Positions 34,801 through 45,200 of a DNA stretch of 64,000 nt are shown here, piece after piece. The stretch spans positions 4,052,816-4,116,815 of the forward strand of contig NC_089321.1 of assembly GCF_036669915.1 (NCBI RefSeq), read 5' to 3'. The position numbers were made by a program, and so were the translations under genes. Under the pieces are notes generated by a model. It was not told the DNA's origin, searched no databases, and was given only the letters and a program-made list of their open reading frames with translations. The DNA comes from Pocillopora verrucosa (taxonomy: Eukaryota > Cnidaria > Anthozoa > Scleractinia > Pocilloporidae). Positions within the stretch are counted from its first letter, which is position 1. Every line of letters begins with the position of its first letter.

Positions 34801-36712
34801 GCAGTAGTTTTTGGAAGGAAGAAGCCTTAAAGATATGTCAGTGAAATGCAGCCATTTATCATCACCAAGCTGAATGGAATGAACAAAAAAATGCTACTTT
34901 GCGAAAACGCAAATTAACCTGTCAATTAAAGAACTAAATTGTGTCCCTGAACCACTAAGAATGGCAGCCTATGATTTATATTTAGGCACTTTTGTTGGAA
35001 TCTACCCAAATTCATCTTAAAGCAAATTCTCTCAGTACTAAATTAATACTATTATATTCCTGTTATTATTATTGTTATTGTTATTATTATTATTATCATT
35101 ATTATTATATTCATCACTATTATTATTGTCATCTAATGATTAAAATACACGATCCAAATTTATCATTTATCATGAAAAAGAACCAAATGGTAAACAATTG
35201 CCAAGAATACCTCATCTAATTAATAATGATAAAATTATTATTATTATCTTTTTCTGTCGTTACTGATGATGGTTATTTTTGGATCTACTCGCTCTCCGAC
35301 CATCTGTACCAAGTTAATTGCAAAAGGATCCCAATTGGCTGATGGGTTTGACGGTAGTGGTTTAAATTTTGGCATTTTAAAGACTAACGGTTATCACAAA
35401 ATGACACAAAATGACACATTATAAGAGAGTAAAATATTTTTACGGTTAACTTTTCTCACGACTAACAGTTAAAATTTATCAGTTTTTACGCATAAAGTTT
35501 AGATTTTATGACCGTTTCACGGCTAACGATGAACTCCATGGAGACCCTCTCAGAAAGTGAACAGCTTTTTATTACGAAATCTTGTGCAACATTATGCGCG
35601 AGTTATGATTTGAATTTTCAAATTGAACCTTTTTATTTGCACTACGCTGCAGACCGGCCTGTCCGCCCTTCACGTAGCTGCCCAGTATGGTCAGATTGAA
35701 GTAGTCAGAGAAATGATAATATGACAGAGAAATATTTTTACAAAGAGCAACGATTTTATTACAAAGTACTTCAGGACAGAGGTAGACATGCAAACCCTTA
35801 CAGGAAATTCAATTTCGCTGTCATTTCAGAAAAAATGTCATTCCAATATCGTTACATACAGATTTCTTTTCCCCATTGCAGGCTTATGATAAAGGCGATA
35901 TCTTTCCGATCTGGGGAGAATGTCTGGGCTTAGAGTTGCTTTCAATGCTGGTTGCTGGGAGAGATTTACGAGTGGGGCAACTGGACCACGAATTTTTCAG
36001 CGAAGTCGATGCAAAAAATGTCAGCCTGAAATTAATTCTTCCAAGAAGTTGGTGATGCATCTGTTTTATTATTTATACTAACGATCATGTAGCCAATTAG
36101 TATTTCAACTCTGTTATAGCAGTACCGCCACTGTTTTTGTTTAGTTTTGGTGGATAACGCTTACCTGTAAGATGGATTCAGGTGATGCAATAACATCTTT
36201 AGAAAAGAATTCCAAAGACATTCCGAAATTTTAGTTTGTATTATCTATTTAGTTTAGATGGATGACTGAGCACTGGACATTGGCCCGATGTTACAGGGAT
36301 CTTCAAACTGTACAGTTTATCAAGAGGTTCTTCATGGGGTCAACCTTTGGCCGTAAAGCGGCAAAAAAAATTACAGTCAGCCATAAAATGGCAGGAATCT
36401 TAACTATTAGCCGTAAAGGCCATCACCCTTTTATCAAAACATTCGATAGATTAAATTCGCAGCAAAGGGGCACTTGAATCGGAAGATCACAGTTCGGTTT
36501 AAGCTGTCAAATAGACACAGATGTGACCCTCTACTGATACAAATCATTTTCGTTTTGCAGATTATAAAACGACTTCTCTATGGAAATTTGCTCCAAGACA
36601 CGTTGTGAAATTCTTACAGAATAACAATGCAGCATACAACAATCACAGGAAGGCCATCACACTACAGGTTAGATGAAATTTTATTTCTTCTATCCTTGAC
36701 GGAGGAATCTAA

Positions 36713-36751
<39 letters not shown>

Positions 36752-38932
36752 GTCATCATATTATCGATTTCTATTTTGGCACAATTCATTGCGACAGTTT
36801 TAAGGGAACAGTCCGTTTATTTTTTGCTTGGTGTTAGAGGGGGATTTTGGGATGGATCACATGGTTTTCAGGGGGTACGGAACGGGGATCAGTCATTGCC
36901 AATTGCAACATAGCACATTGGGGAACTATAGAAAATTAACTGCACAATAATTGCTAATAAGGAGGAGCATAAAAATATTACAGTCAGCCTTATGATGAGG
37001 AAATAAGGTAAATTTCATTGTGACATCATCCAATCCTTCCCCCCCTCCCCCCCTCACCCCGACAACAAATAACAACCGGTCCCTGAACCTAAACAATTAT
37101 CGTTTTGTTAATTTTAAGATCTTTCGAACAAGTCTTTTTGGTGTTGGTGATTTTGTAGATGCGAAAATAAGGACAATAAAAACAGAGAAGAACAGTATTG
37201 AGAAGTTTTAGCGCCCATTACAGGACCTCCATGCTAAAGAACAACACCCACTAAACAGAGGGAGAGTTAACCTTAGCCTTGTGATTTAACCCTTAATCTA
37301 ACCCCCTAAGAGAGACCAGCATCTGATTTCTCCTTACAGTATAACCCCTGAATCAAACATTGAGGTCACGAGAATAAAGGAAATGATCACCAACTTAAGA
37401 AGCTCTCGATTGTAAAACAAATTCTCCTTGACAGCACCTGAAGAAACGTATAGAGAACAGTGAGGAGAATATGCATACTAATGATAAGGTGTAAAGGGTT
37501 ATTAAGTCTTTACGCCCTCACTTGTTTCAGATTATACATTGACCCATACTACTCTGTTCTTTTGCGCCAGAATTATGGCAAGTACAGACGTCTAAATGCT
37601 TTTTTCAGAATCGTTTCAACCAGCAAAGATCGCAACGGGGTTGAATTTATTTCAACTATGGAAGGTAAGAACAAAAAGTATAAGGAATCTTAAAAAACAA
37701 ACCCAAATATCATAAGCTTCGTCTGGCTTCCTCGCTACAATAGTTGACTCTTTTCAAGTTACAGTTTGTTCTGAAAAAATTATCACTTCTAAATTTCTTA
37801 CTTGTAATGTTTTTGTGCAAATAGAAAAGATAGATAGGAAGAATTCTTTTATCATATACTTTTGGTGATGGCAAGAGTCTAATTGTATTATTTACAGGTA
37901 AGCGTTATCCCGTCTACCTTTTCCACTGGCACCCGGCTAAATCCCAGTTTGAATGGCGCAGAGATCTGGACATTAATCACTCGCTGGCCGATGTTCTTTC
38001 AGGCCAGTATTTTGCAAATTTCCTAATTCAAAAAGGTGAGCTTGGAAAAAGATTTTAGTTCCTCTTCCATAACAAAAAATAGCTGTAACTGATAGCAGAT
38101 AATTTTTGTAATGATATTCCAGTGCCATTATTGTTATAATGATCCGCTGACCAAAAAAAATCTCAGTAATCAAATTACACAAAACTAGTGGATCAAAATG
38201 CAGAGACGGAACTAGAAAAAATAACAGAAACTCAGGCAACGATCTCTTCTATTCAAAGCACGTGATTCAAGGCGAAAAAATGCTTCCCTACATACGGGGG
38301 ATCAGAGTCAAAACAACACGTCACACAACATGTCACAACCAACGGTGAACAACACCTGAACTTTTTGTTATATTTTGCTTGTTTTGCCTAAAAATTGAAT
38401 TGAATTGGAATCATTGTTTATTTCCTTTAGTGTGATCGGTTAATTTCGTTTAAGTGATCCTGGTAACAGCAGTGAACTTATGAGAGTGCTGCGATCTAGA
38501 CATGTTCTATTCTGAGCTTGTAGTATCATGGAAGAAGATACTTTATTTATTAACCCTTTAACTCCCTTTGGTGACCAGGACAGAATTTCTCCTTACACTA
38601 CCAATACAATATCAAGCAGACAAGTGATGAGAATAAAGAAAATATCAATTAGAGGATGATTAGTTGATCCAATACCAAATTCCCTAAACTAGCATCATAA
38701 GAATTGTATGGCAGACAGAAAGACAAATTACTAATAATGAAATCTAGGGAGGGAAAAGGTTAATTATAACAACAATAGTTGTAATGATAGTAATTCCTCT
38801 CTGTTGTCGGCAGCGCGCTTCAGCACTCATCGATTCTCTAGAGCAGAGGAAGAGAGGGCTTCTTTAATTTATAACTACAAACCAACTGCTGTACAAGACT
38901 ACTTGCCTTTTATACAAGCTTACTTTTTTTAA
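31854..38932 (+). CDS. GGH: Gamma-glutamyl hydrolase, complete right copy
   Basis: Ten exons join in phase to 1,026 bases (341 residues; human about 318): 31,854-31,969; 32,113-32,150; 32,567-32,678; 33,689-33,739; 34,376-34,460; 35,882-36,047; 36,561-36,667; 37,571-37,664; 37,898-38,035; 38,814-38,932. All introns are GT-AG. The start ATG precedes a hydrophobic signal peptide ([14 protein letters not shown]). Class I glutamine-amidotransferase-like marks follow: CPIIGVLAQ, YPGGH, nucleophile Cys in [12 protein letters not shown], and catalytic His in FHWHPAK. The family removes gamma-linked glutamates from folate polyglutamates in lysosomes or outside cells. The residue after WHP is Ala where relatives have Glu. 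The C-terminus (ALIYNY-type, ending AYFF) is typical. It is divergent from METTL27-like copy 2. Confidence 0.9.
34495..34672. mobile_element. Foldback MITE shared by both arms
   Basis: GGTGATTTAGTGTTATCAAC pairs with GATAATGCTAAATTACC, followed by the CTCCCACTGACGCAGCACC tail. Mirror of 16,636-16,790. Confidence 0.7.
36713..36752. repeat. (TTA)n microsatellite
   Basis: Thirteen or so TTA units in GGH intron 7. Confidence 0.95.
37286..37502 (+). mobile_element. TTAA MITE, family A, in GGH intron 7
   Basis: TTAACCCTTAATC to GTGTAAAGGGTTAT. It lies in the stretch deleted from the left arm. Confidence 0.8.
38550..38763 (+). mobile_element. TTAA MITE, family B, in GGH intron 9
   Basis: TTAACCCTTTAACTCCC to GGGAAAAGGTTAA. 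It ends about 50 bases before exon 10. Confidence 0.85.
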
Positions 38933-39049
38933 GGTCACTCAACGACGGCCTGTAGAAATCCTGTATAAAAAAGATCACTTAAACGAACAACAGGCGAGTA
39001 AACCGAACGGCGGTAAAGGTTTTCACGATCGCCAATGGAAATTACCGCC

Positions 39050-40670
39050 AACAAAACCTTTTTCTATCTCTGTATTTTCCACACTAGTGAAACAATACTA
39101 ACAACATACAAGGAATGTGAATTTATGAAAGGTCTAGTTTTTGTAATTATTCATCTTTCTATGCCCTAATTATGGCTGAAATGACTATTGTAAAAGTAAG
39201 TTTATTATCCTTTTAAATCAAACTATAAAAACAACAAATCTGCGTGCGTGCGTTTCGTGGTCGTTTCTATCGGAAATGGGGGAGGCGGGGGAGGTGTGGG
39301 AGAGGCTAGAACATCAGGTTTGTCGTTAAGATTCATCTCAGTTGAATTTAAGTCAGATTAAGCGGAAACATTCAATGATATCAGTTAGGGATATATTTTA
39401 GTGCATCACCTTCGTCCACCTAACTCTTCAATGGTTATTTCTGAATCCTCATTGAGATATCCTCCAATGGGAATAAGCGATTTAAAAGCTAATGTCGTCA
39501 TGCATCAGACAAACAGCGGCAAGTCCCCAAAATCCCTTTTTCTCCTACTTTCATATTCTGTAGCCCAATATGTCCTAATAATTGTGGTGTAGTTTTTTGG
39601 TGAAAATATATTTTAGTTTTCGAGAAATGATCTTTTTCGTTCGACCGCTCAAATATGCAAATTTTCACCGTGAATATTACCCGAGTTGTGTGACCTCATG
39701 TAACGAATTTACTTGACCTCCGATATTTCTGTCAGCATAATCCTTTGTTTTAGTAGTAGGGGAGAAAACGAATTTTGGGCGACTTGCCACAATATTTCAA
39801 ATTTGTTCGATGGATGCTGACATCCTCTCTTAAAAAAAAAGGGACATATGCGGGATTTTGTTTCAAACCGGGATCCTTTCTTATTTCTTAAACAGAAACA
39901 AACAAAATGGATCCAAATCTACCCTATTTATGATAGTGAAAGTTACCTTTTTAACCATATTTACAAAACTGCCTCGAAAGGTCCGCGAAGGTAGCGTAAC
40001 ACCCAATTTGCACAATTCCTCTGAGCATTAGACAGCTCACTCGAACTCCCTTGTATCCCGTGCTGTTTTACGCTTCCCTAAACAGTTCAAATACACGGAG
40101 TTCCATTGACTTAAACTTGTAAAAATTCAGCCTGATTTCCAAGAACTTTCTTGAATCTGGCCTTTCGGGAATCAAGTGTTTAAACTTGAACCCTGCAGAG
40201 TCGCTACGAATGTTGGGTCAAAATTCTTCCGAACTGAGAAATCAAGAAACAAAAGGATTAGTATTCTTTCCGATCAGTAAAATTCCATGACTTTGCAGGA
40301 CTTTTTACAAGACTTTGTTGATGTTTTCCATACCCTTTTACCAAAAAGTTGCTTTCACGGATGGTACGCGATCATTGGATTGGGGCATTTCTTCGTTGCT
40401 GATTATTTTGGGAAAATCCGCAGGAAAACTTCCACGACTTTCTAGGTTAACGATAAGTTCCTTAACCACTGTGACAATAAGTTTTCCAGCTGCAATATAT
40501 TTTTAGGTTTCCTTACTTGAACGCTGTCAAATCGGGGGAAATAGCTCGGCGGGAACGGAAACTTGATATCATTTCCTGGCACACGGAGATCAACCTCAAT
40601 GGCGTTCTTACCGAGCTCAAGGAGACAAGGATTTTTAAAATAGTCAGCACTCGGTTCCAACATTAATTTA
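39050..40670. other. Right-arm-specific block, no gene recognised
   Basis: Absent from the left arm. Short open frames only (e.g. 39,401-39,592) with no domain or splice support. Likely inserted DNA of unknown type. Confidence 0.4.
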
Positions 40671-40725
40671 TTGGGAATTTATCGTAATAAGTAATGGTAA
40701 TCGGTCTGTAATCATACGAGTGATA

Positions 40726-41275
40726 ACACTGAGGATTCCCTGTGAATGCGGCAAGGTGTACATCGGAGAGACTGGAATTAAGGAGCACGATCGAGACATC
40801 CGACTCGCCCGTACCGAGACCTTCGCCGTTTCAGAGCATGCCCACAACACCGGACACAAGCCACTCTGGAACGAAGTAAAGTTTATTGATCGTGACCCTT
40901 ATTACTACACGCGCAGGGTCAAAGAGGCAATTCATATAAGACTTCACCCTGACAACATCAACAGGGATAGTGAAATAGAAATTCCAGAAGCGTGGATGCC
41001 CACGATCAAAAAACACAACAGGAGAGCCGCGCGACAGTGGACCGCCGAGGGAGCAAATCACTGAGTGAAACAGCAAGGATCGAAATGCACCAATCAGAGC
41101 TGTGGAAAAACAACCAATCACGGCAGAGCATCATGCTTTATAAGATCAGGCATGACTAGTCGACCTCGTCGCCTGAAGAAGAATAGCAGTATGCAGTCGA
41201 AACGTCGCGATCTACATCACACGTGACTACATCGTGAGACAAACCAAAAACTTAGCTTTTATTGTTATTCACCAC
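40726..41275 (+). mobile_element. 5'-truncated Penelope-like element with GIY-YIG domain
   Basis: The open frame from about 40,729 to stop 41,064 starts inside the domain (IPCECGKVYIGETG) and continues to RRVKEAIHIRLHPDNINRD and EIPEAWMPTIKKHN, the usual C-terminus of Penelope-like ORFs. VYIGETG is the YIG half of the GIY-YIG nuclease. About seven residues between it and KEHDRDIRLAR appear deleted. A hammerhead-like 3' motif follows at 41,168. The left arm has the uninterrupted target (GTTATCACTCGTATGATTAC at 14,229), so insertion came after the inverted duplication. Confidence 0.8.
41168..41212 (+). ncRNA. Hammerhead-ribozyme-like motif of Penelope-like element
   Basis: GTCGC, CTGAAGAA, imperfect stem II (GAATAGC/GCAGTC), GAAACGTC, then GCGATC. 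Stem I (GTCGC with GCGAT) abuts the predicted cut after GTC. This matches the hammerhead order, again with one extra A before stem II. Confidence 0.45.
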
Positions 41276-41279
41276 GATG

Positions 41280-41855
41280 ACTAACCACGGTCTTTTTTAC
41301 GAAACTATTTCGAGAATATAATGTCCAAGTAAAGTAACAGGAAGATAACTTATTCGATTGATAAGAACTTATTGAAATTATCGCAAGGATATCTTTTCAG
41401 CTGCACGCCTATAATTATGAGCAGAAACACGGCTCGATAAAATTGAAAACGTATGATGTTTGGCTACTAAATGAGCTAAGGCTACGATAGCATCGTCAAA
41501 GGAACAGTTTCCAAACAGTGTGCAGTTTGTGCTCGTTAATTGAAAAGCTGAACTACTATTGGCTTTAAAACTTTTCTTTACAGCAAAGCTGTCTAAGGTT
41601 AAAAAAAATTGCCAGATAGGAATTGCCTGTTGTTTGACAAAAAAAAAGAATATCCTGATTTAAATTTATAAAAAGAAGAGGACAGCCAATCGAAAACACG
41701 AACAAGTCTATTCCACCTATTCGGAAAGGTTTTGATGTCAAGAAACATGCTGAACACGGGCTGTTACGAACAATACTAATTCGAAATTTAATCTCGTGAG
41801 TTGTATTCAAATCTTCCGGTTATGTTACGAAATAATTCCTTTCATTGTCTCGTCT
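41280..41855. other. Outer end of right arm, no gene seen
   Basis: 41,560-41,855 mirrors 13,470-14,200. The open frame at 41,565-41,810 and its mirror at 13,548-13,775 are on corresponding strands but share no recognised domain. Confidence 0.4.
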
Positions 41856-41920
41856 GGGAATCTCAGTAATTCAAGAAAATGACTTGTAACTAATGCGTAC
41901 GATTTCTGTCCTCCTATTTC

Positions 41921-42208
41921 TCACTCCTTTTTTGTCTTTCGCTTTTTAGAGGATTTAACACTACTTTCAAACGAGCGTTGACTCAAGGCATCGATCCTAT
42001 CGTTTATAACTGCAGCAAGACTATTTCCACCCGCACGTTTCCGGGAACGGTAGTTTGTGGGAGGAACATGACACTCCTCAGCTTCCTGTAAAATGTCCTG
42101 ACCCAAATAAACAGACTTCACGAGACTTTTGATAGCTGGTACAGACGCATCATAAACACGCACAGGCCGTGGCTTTTTGACCAAAGTTATTGTAGTTAGT
42201 TGCCACAT
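41921..42208 (-). CDS. Open frame overlapping the NLR 3' end, shifted frame
   Basis: 95 codons in another frame than the NLR, overlapping its last 59 bases. From VKKPRPVRVYDASVPA onward the composition looks coding, ending in a basic tail KSSKKRKTKKE. It may be the original C-terminal exon of another gene, or a tail of the NLR put out of frame by one indel just after the partial fifteenth TPR. No family recognised and no independent start required. Confidence 0.35.
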   Translation of the reverse strand: MWQLTTITLVKKPRPVRVYDASVPAIKSLVKSVYLGQDILQEAEECHVPPTNYRSRKRAGGNSLAAVINDRIDALSQRSFESSVKSSKKRKTKKE

Positions 42209-45200
42209 CTACATTCTCAGGTCCTAGCTTTTTCTTTTTAATACTCAGAGCAAGTTCGTGATACTCCTTGGCCTTCTCAAAGTCGCCCAGTTTGTCGAGC
42301 ACCAGACCCAAGTTATTGTAACTAGTTGCCACTTGTACATTCTCAGGTCCTAGATTTTTCTGGTAAATACTCAGAGCAAGTTCGTGATACTCCTTGGCCT
42401 TCTCAAAGTCGCCCACTTTGGAGTGCACCAGACCCAAGTTATTGTAACTAGTTGCCACGTCTACATTCTCAGGTCTTAGCTTTTTCTTTTTAATACTCAG
42501 AGCAAGTTCGTGATACTCCTTGGCCTTCTCAAAGTCGCCTTCTTCTTCGTGAACAGAACCCAAGTTATTGTAACTAGTTGCCACTTGTACATTCTCAGGT
42601 CCTAGCTTTTTCTGGTAAATACTCATAGCAAGTTCGTGATACTCCATGGCCTTCTCAAAGTCGCCCAGTTTGGAGTGCACCAGACCCAAGTTATTGTAAC
42701 TAGTTGCCACTTGAACATTCTCAGGTCCTAGCTTTTTCTGGTCAATACTCAGAGCAAGTTCGTGATACTCCTTGGCCTTCTCAAAGTCGCCCAGTTTGGA
42801 GTGCACCAGACCCAAGTTATTGTAACTAGTTGCCACTTGTACATTCTCAGGTCCTAGCTTTTTCTTTGTAATACTCAGAGCAAGTTCGTGATACTCCTTG
42901 GCCTTCTCAAAGTCGCCTAGTTGTTCGTGAACAGAACCCAAGTTATTGTAACTAGTTGCCACTTGTACATTCTCAGGTCCTAGCTTTTTCTGGTCAATAC
43001 TCAGAGCAAGTTCGTGATACTCCTTGGCCTTCTCAAAGTCGCCCAGTTTTTCGTGCACCAGACCCAAGTTATTGTAACTAGTTGCCACTTGTACATTCTC
43101 AGGTCCTAGCTTTTTCTGGTCAATACTCAGAGCAAGTTCGTGATACTCCTTGGCCTTCTCAAAGTCGCCTAGTTGTTCGTGAACAGAACCCAAGTTAGTG
43201 TAACTAGTTGCCACTTGTACATTTTCAGGTCCTAGCTTTTTCTTTTTAATACTCAGAGCAAGTTCGTGATACTCCTTGGCCTTCTCAAAGTCGCCCAGTT
43301 TGGAGTGCACCAGACCCAAGTTATTGTAACTAGTTGCCACTTGAACATTCTCAGGTCCTAACTTTTTCTTTTTAATACTCAGAGCAAGTTCGTGATACTC
43401 CTTGGCCTTCTCAAAGTCGTCCAGTTTGGAGTGCACCAGACCCAAGTTATTGTAACTAGTTGCCACTTGTACATTCTCAGGTCCTAGCTTTTTCTTTGTA
43501 ATACTCAGAGCAAGTTCGTGATACTCCTTGGCCTTCTCAAAGTCGCCTAGTTGTTCGTGAACAGAACCCAAGTTATTGTAACTAGTTGCCACTTGTACAT
43601 TCTCAGGTCCTAGCTTTTTCTGGTCAATACTCAGAGCAAGTTCGTGATACTCCTTGGCCTTCTCAAAGTCGCCCAGTTTTTCGTGCACCAGACCCAAGTT
43701 ATTGTAACTAGTTGCCACTTGTACATTCTCAGGTCCTAGCTTTTTCTTTTTAATACTCAGAGCAAGTTCGTGATACTCCTTGGCCTTCTCAAAGTCGCCC
43801 AGTTGTTCGTGAACAGAACCCAAGTTATTGTAACTAGTTGCCACTTGTACATTCTCAGGTCCTAGCTTTTTCTGGTCAATACTCAGAGCAAGTTCGTGAT
43901 ACTCCTTGGCCTTCTCAAAGTCGCCCAGTTTGGAGTGCACCACACCCAAGTTATTGTAACTAGCTCCCACACTAGTGTGCTTTGGTCCAAACTTTTGGAG
44001 GAAAAATTGCAATGAAAATTCATAGAATTTCTTTGCGGCCTGAAAATGACAATGGGTCTCACATATCTTGCCGAGATTTTCCATTCCAGGCTGGAATATT
44101 TGAGGAAGGACAGCTTTCGAAAGTATGTTTTCAAAACAAAGAATGAAATTTTCCAAATGTAGGGCAAGGGAGCGGCTTTGCAAAATTGAATCTGACGATT
44201 CCTCCGGTAGGTTGTCATCAATAAACTGGTTAAACGCCGCAACAGCGCTTTTCAAAGTTTTCGTGTGACGGCTTTCCGGATAGCCCTTAATCAAAGACTT
44301 TACGACATCGCGTACAACCTGATGTACCCGTATGTGGAAGCCAAACTCATCTTCATGTGTTAAAATTAGCGAACATCTTTGGAGTTTCATAATTATCATC
44401 TCTTCATCTTTTATTCCTTCATCGACGCTTACGATATAATTCACCACGATATCCGCATTTAAGGGCTGTGACGAAAGGAGGCAGAGAAAACTTAATGCAT
44501 GATGTATGATTTTGTCTGATTGCATCACTTCTTTAATGGTCAGTATTGTTGCTGTTGTCATCGATTTCTTGTAACATGGGTTGGTCTCTGTAAGTAGAGT
44601 CTCTGTCGCATCACGTTGCCCTTTCTGTACTTTCCTCAGAAAGTCATTCCATCCAAACTCTGAGAAACGTTTGCTCTGTCGGAGTTGCTTCACATAGGTG
44701 GCTGCGCTTGCTAAAGCAAGAGGTTGGTAGTCGAGTTCTCTAGCTACTAGTTCTTCTATCTCACTATCACTGATACCAGAAATAAGGGCTAATAAAGAAC
44801 ACGCCTCTTGGGACTGCATACCCTCGCTGACTGAGATGTGTCGAATGGAAGTGCTTGTTAACGGTATACATGTACTATCTTGGGTTGTGATCAACAGATA
44901 CCCCCTTCCCCATTGTCCGTGTCCTTGCTGGGGTAAATGAACATGCATTTCAGATAAGCTTTTCACGTTGTCAGCCAACAGAAGCCAGGACTCGTACTGA
45001 CCGATCTTTGAGCTGATTAAGGATATCAGGCTGTTAATCTTGTCCTCTGTCTTCAAATCTTTGGAGATATGGACTTGTGTAATCGCATCTTCGGGGCACT
45101 TCATTTGTCGAGCGAACGTGATGTAAGAATCTAAAAGTGTGCCCAGCGTCTCGGCATTCAATGTCATAACAAACACTTTAGAGAAGGAATCTTTTTGGGC

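Larger units (their letters stand above)
26700..41855. repeat. Right arm of large inverted duplication
   Basis: Mirror of 13,465-21,850, but about 6.8 kb longer. Extra blocks absent from the left are ~27,560-29,480 (two family-B MITEs and C-rich DNA), 30,363-30,573, 30,910-31,213, ~39,050-40,670 and the Penelope-like insertion at ~40,726. The left arm lacks ~36,960-38,770. Confidence 0.9.

Noticed and set aside
43883..44242. 119-codon frame on the NLR strand
   Set aside because: Shadow frame inside the NLR gene.
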